Source: Buchnera aphidicola (Anoecia oenotherae) (lineage in GTDB: Bacteria; Pseudomonadota; Gammaproteobacteria; Enterobacterales; Enterobacteriaceae). Taken from it: a DNA stretch of 64,000 nucleotides. Under the pieces are notes generated by a model that did no database searches, was not told the origin of the DNA, and saw nothing but the letters and a program-made list of their open reading frames with translations. This document shows, in pieces, positions 63,326-64,000 of the stretch. The translations under genes and the position numbers were made by a program. Every line of letters begins with the position of its first letter. Positions within the stretch are counted from its first letter, which is position 1. The stretch covers positions 248,001-312,000 of the forward strand of contig NZ_CP033012.1 of NCBI RefSeq assembly GCF_005080765.1, in the 5' to 3' direction.

Positions 63326-64000
63326 ATGCGTACAAAATATTGTGGAGATCTATGTTTAACAGATATAGATACATCAGTTATCTTATGTGGATGGGTTGAT
63401 AAAATTAGAAATTTTGGAAGTTTTTTATTTTTAGATTTAAGGGACAATAGAGGAATAGTTCAAATTTTTATAGATAAGAAAAATAAAAATTTATATAAAG
63501 AATTTTCTATTTTAAAAAATGAATATTGTATTAAAGTTCATGGTATTGTTAAAAAAAGATTAGATAAAAACATTAATTTAAATTTAAATACTGGAAAAGT
63601 AGAAGTATTAGCAAAAAAAATATACTTATTTAATAAATCTCAGTCATTTCCTTTAGATTATAATCATACACATAGCGAAGAAACACGATTTTTATTTCGG
63701 TATTTAGATTTAAGAAATAAAAAAAATATTAATATTTTTAAAATTAGAAGTAAAATAGTATTTATACTACACTATTTTTTACAAAGAAATAAATTTATAA
63801 ATGTAGAAACGCCTATTTTGACAAAAGTAATGACTGAAGGATCAAGAAACTATTTAGTGGCTAGTAGAATACATATTGATAAATTTTATGCCTTATCACA
63901 ATCTCCTCAGATATATAAACAACTTCTTATGATATCAGGTTTTGATCGTTATTATCAGATAACTAAATGTTTTAGAGATGAAGATTTACGTTCAGATCGT
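63326..64000 (+). CDS. aspS: Aspartyl-tRNA synthetase, N-terminal part (cut by window edge)
   Basis: Class IIb synthetase that charges tRNA-Asp. The first 225 codons are in the window, to the last base. The N-terminal OB-fold anticodon-binding domain (MRTKYCGDLCL, LCGWVDKIRNFGSFLFLDLRD) and the start of the catalytic domain (NVETPILTK, LSQSPQIYKQLLM) run to motif 2 (FRDEDLRSDR). The N-terminus matches E. coli MRTEYCGQL, fixing the start at 63326. A small hairpin (TCTCT/AGAGA around CGA) partly covers the presumed ribosome-binding sequence GAGAAG just before the ATG. Confidence 0.98.
   Translation, partial: MRTKYCGDLCLTDIDTSVILCGWVDKIRNFGSFLFLDLRDNRGIVQIFIDKKNKNLYKEFSILKNEYCIKVHGIVKKRLDKNINLNLNTGKVEVLAKKIYLFNKSQSFPLDYNHTHSEETRFLFRYLDLRNKKNINIFKIRSKIVFILHYFLQRNKFINVETPILTKVMTEGSRNYLVASRIHIDKFYALSQSPQIYKQLLMISGFDRYYQITKCFRDEDLRSDR

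Noticed and set aside
1..64000. CRISPR arrays, insertion sequences, prophage, rRNA or tRNA genes
   Set aside because: I looked for repeated spacers, transposase motifs, conserved rRNA segments and cloverleaf patterns in all gaps and found none.

Overview
The window looks like a piece of the main chromosome of the aphid endosymbiont Buchnera aphidicola. It is extremely AT-rich, with A/T-only spacers, poly(A) tracts and lysine/isoleucine/asparagine-heavy proteins. Every recognisable protein is a close relative of an E. coli protein. The gene order (rnc-lepB-lepA, lipB-lipA, trpDCBA, hisS-glyA, gapA-fldA-phrB-ybgI-sucAB-gpmA-pfkA-tpiA-rpsA-cmk-aroA-serC-serS) is the usual Buchnera order as I remember it. 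I see no phage, insertion sequence, CRISPR, toxin system, rRNA or tRNA. I count 48 genes, two cut by the window edges (era, aspS) and one frameshifted (fabI). About 14 kb (22 percent) lies outside genes, and the largest gaps fall where other Buchnera strains carry genes that seem to have been lost here.

Layout. 1-5300: era, rnc, lepB, lepA (minus strand), then mnmA. 5558-13047: purB, frameshifted fabI, rnb, marC/ychE, lipB, lipA (plus). 13864-19832: yciA, yciC and a tight trpDCBA operon (minus). 20194-21906: a DMT-family permease and rluB. 22810-32038: suhB, rlmN, hisS, glyA, bioB, pgl. 32658-37946: a chromosomal leuABCD cluster set between pgl and mfd. 38056-40113: a shortened mfd, then the largest gap (1.6 kb). 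41735-53846: central metabolism (gapA, gpmA, pfkA, tpiA, sucAB) with fldA, phrB and ybgI. 54068-61394: rpsA, cmk, aroA, serC, serS, lolA (minus). 61718-64000: trxB, infA and the start of aspS.

The genes fit a nutritional symbiont. trpDCBA, leuABCD and aroA make essential amino acids for the host. Glycolysis and 2-oxoglutarate dehydrogenase supply energy, lipA/lipB make the lipoyl group that SucB needs, and serC/glyA/purB support one-carbon and purine metabolism. leuABCD on the chromosome, rather than on a pLeu plasmid, points to an aphid lineage such as Eriosomatinae/Pemphiginae or Chaitophorinae; I cannot name the host from this sequence alone.

The most notable signals are decayed or repurposed proteins rather than a new system: a SuhB that has lost its metal-binding residues but kept its fold; a fabI broken only by a frameshift in an A10 tract, the kind of lesion polymerase slippage can rescue; an Mfd reduced to its RNA-polymerase-binding and motor parts; RNase III with Asn at the D114 position; a LolA lacking the R43 equivalent; and several perfect hairpins at gene ends. 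I did not find an undescribed multi-gene system.
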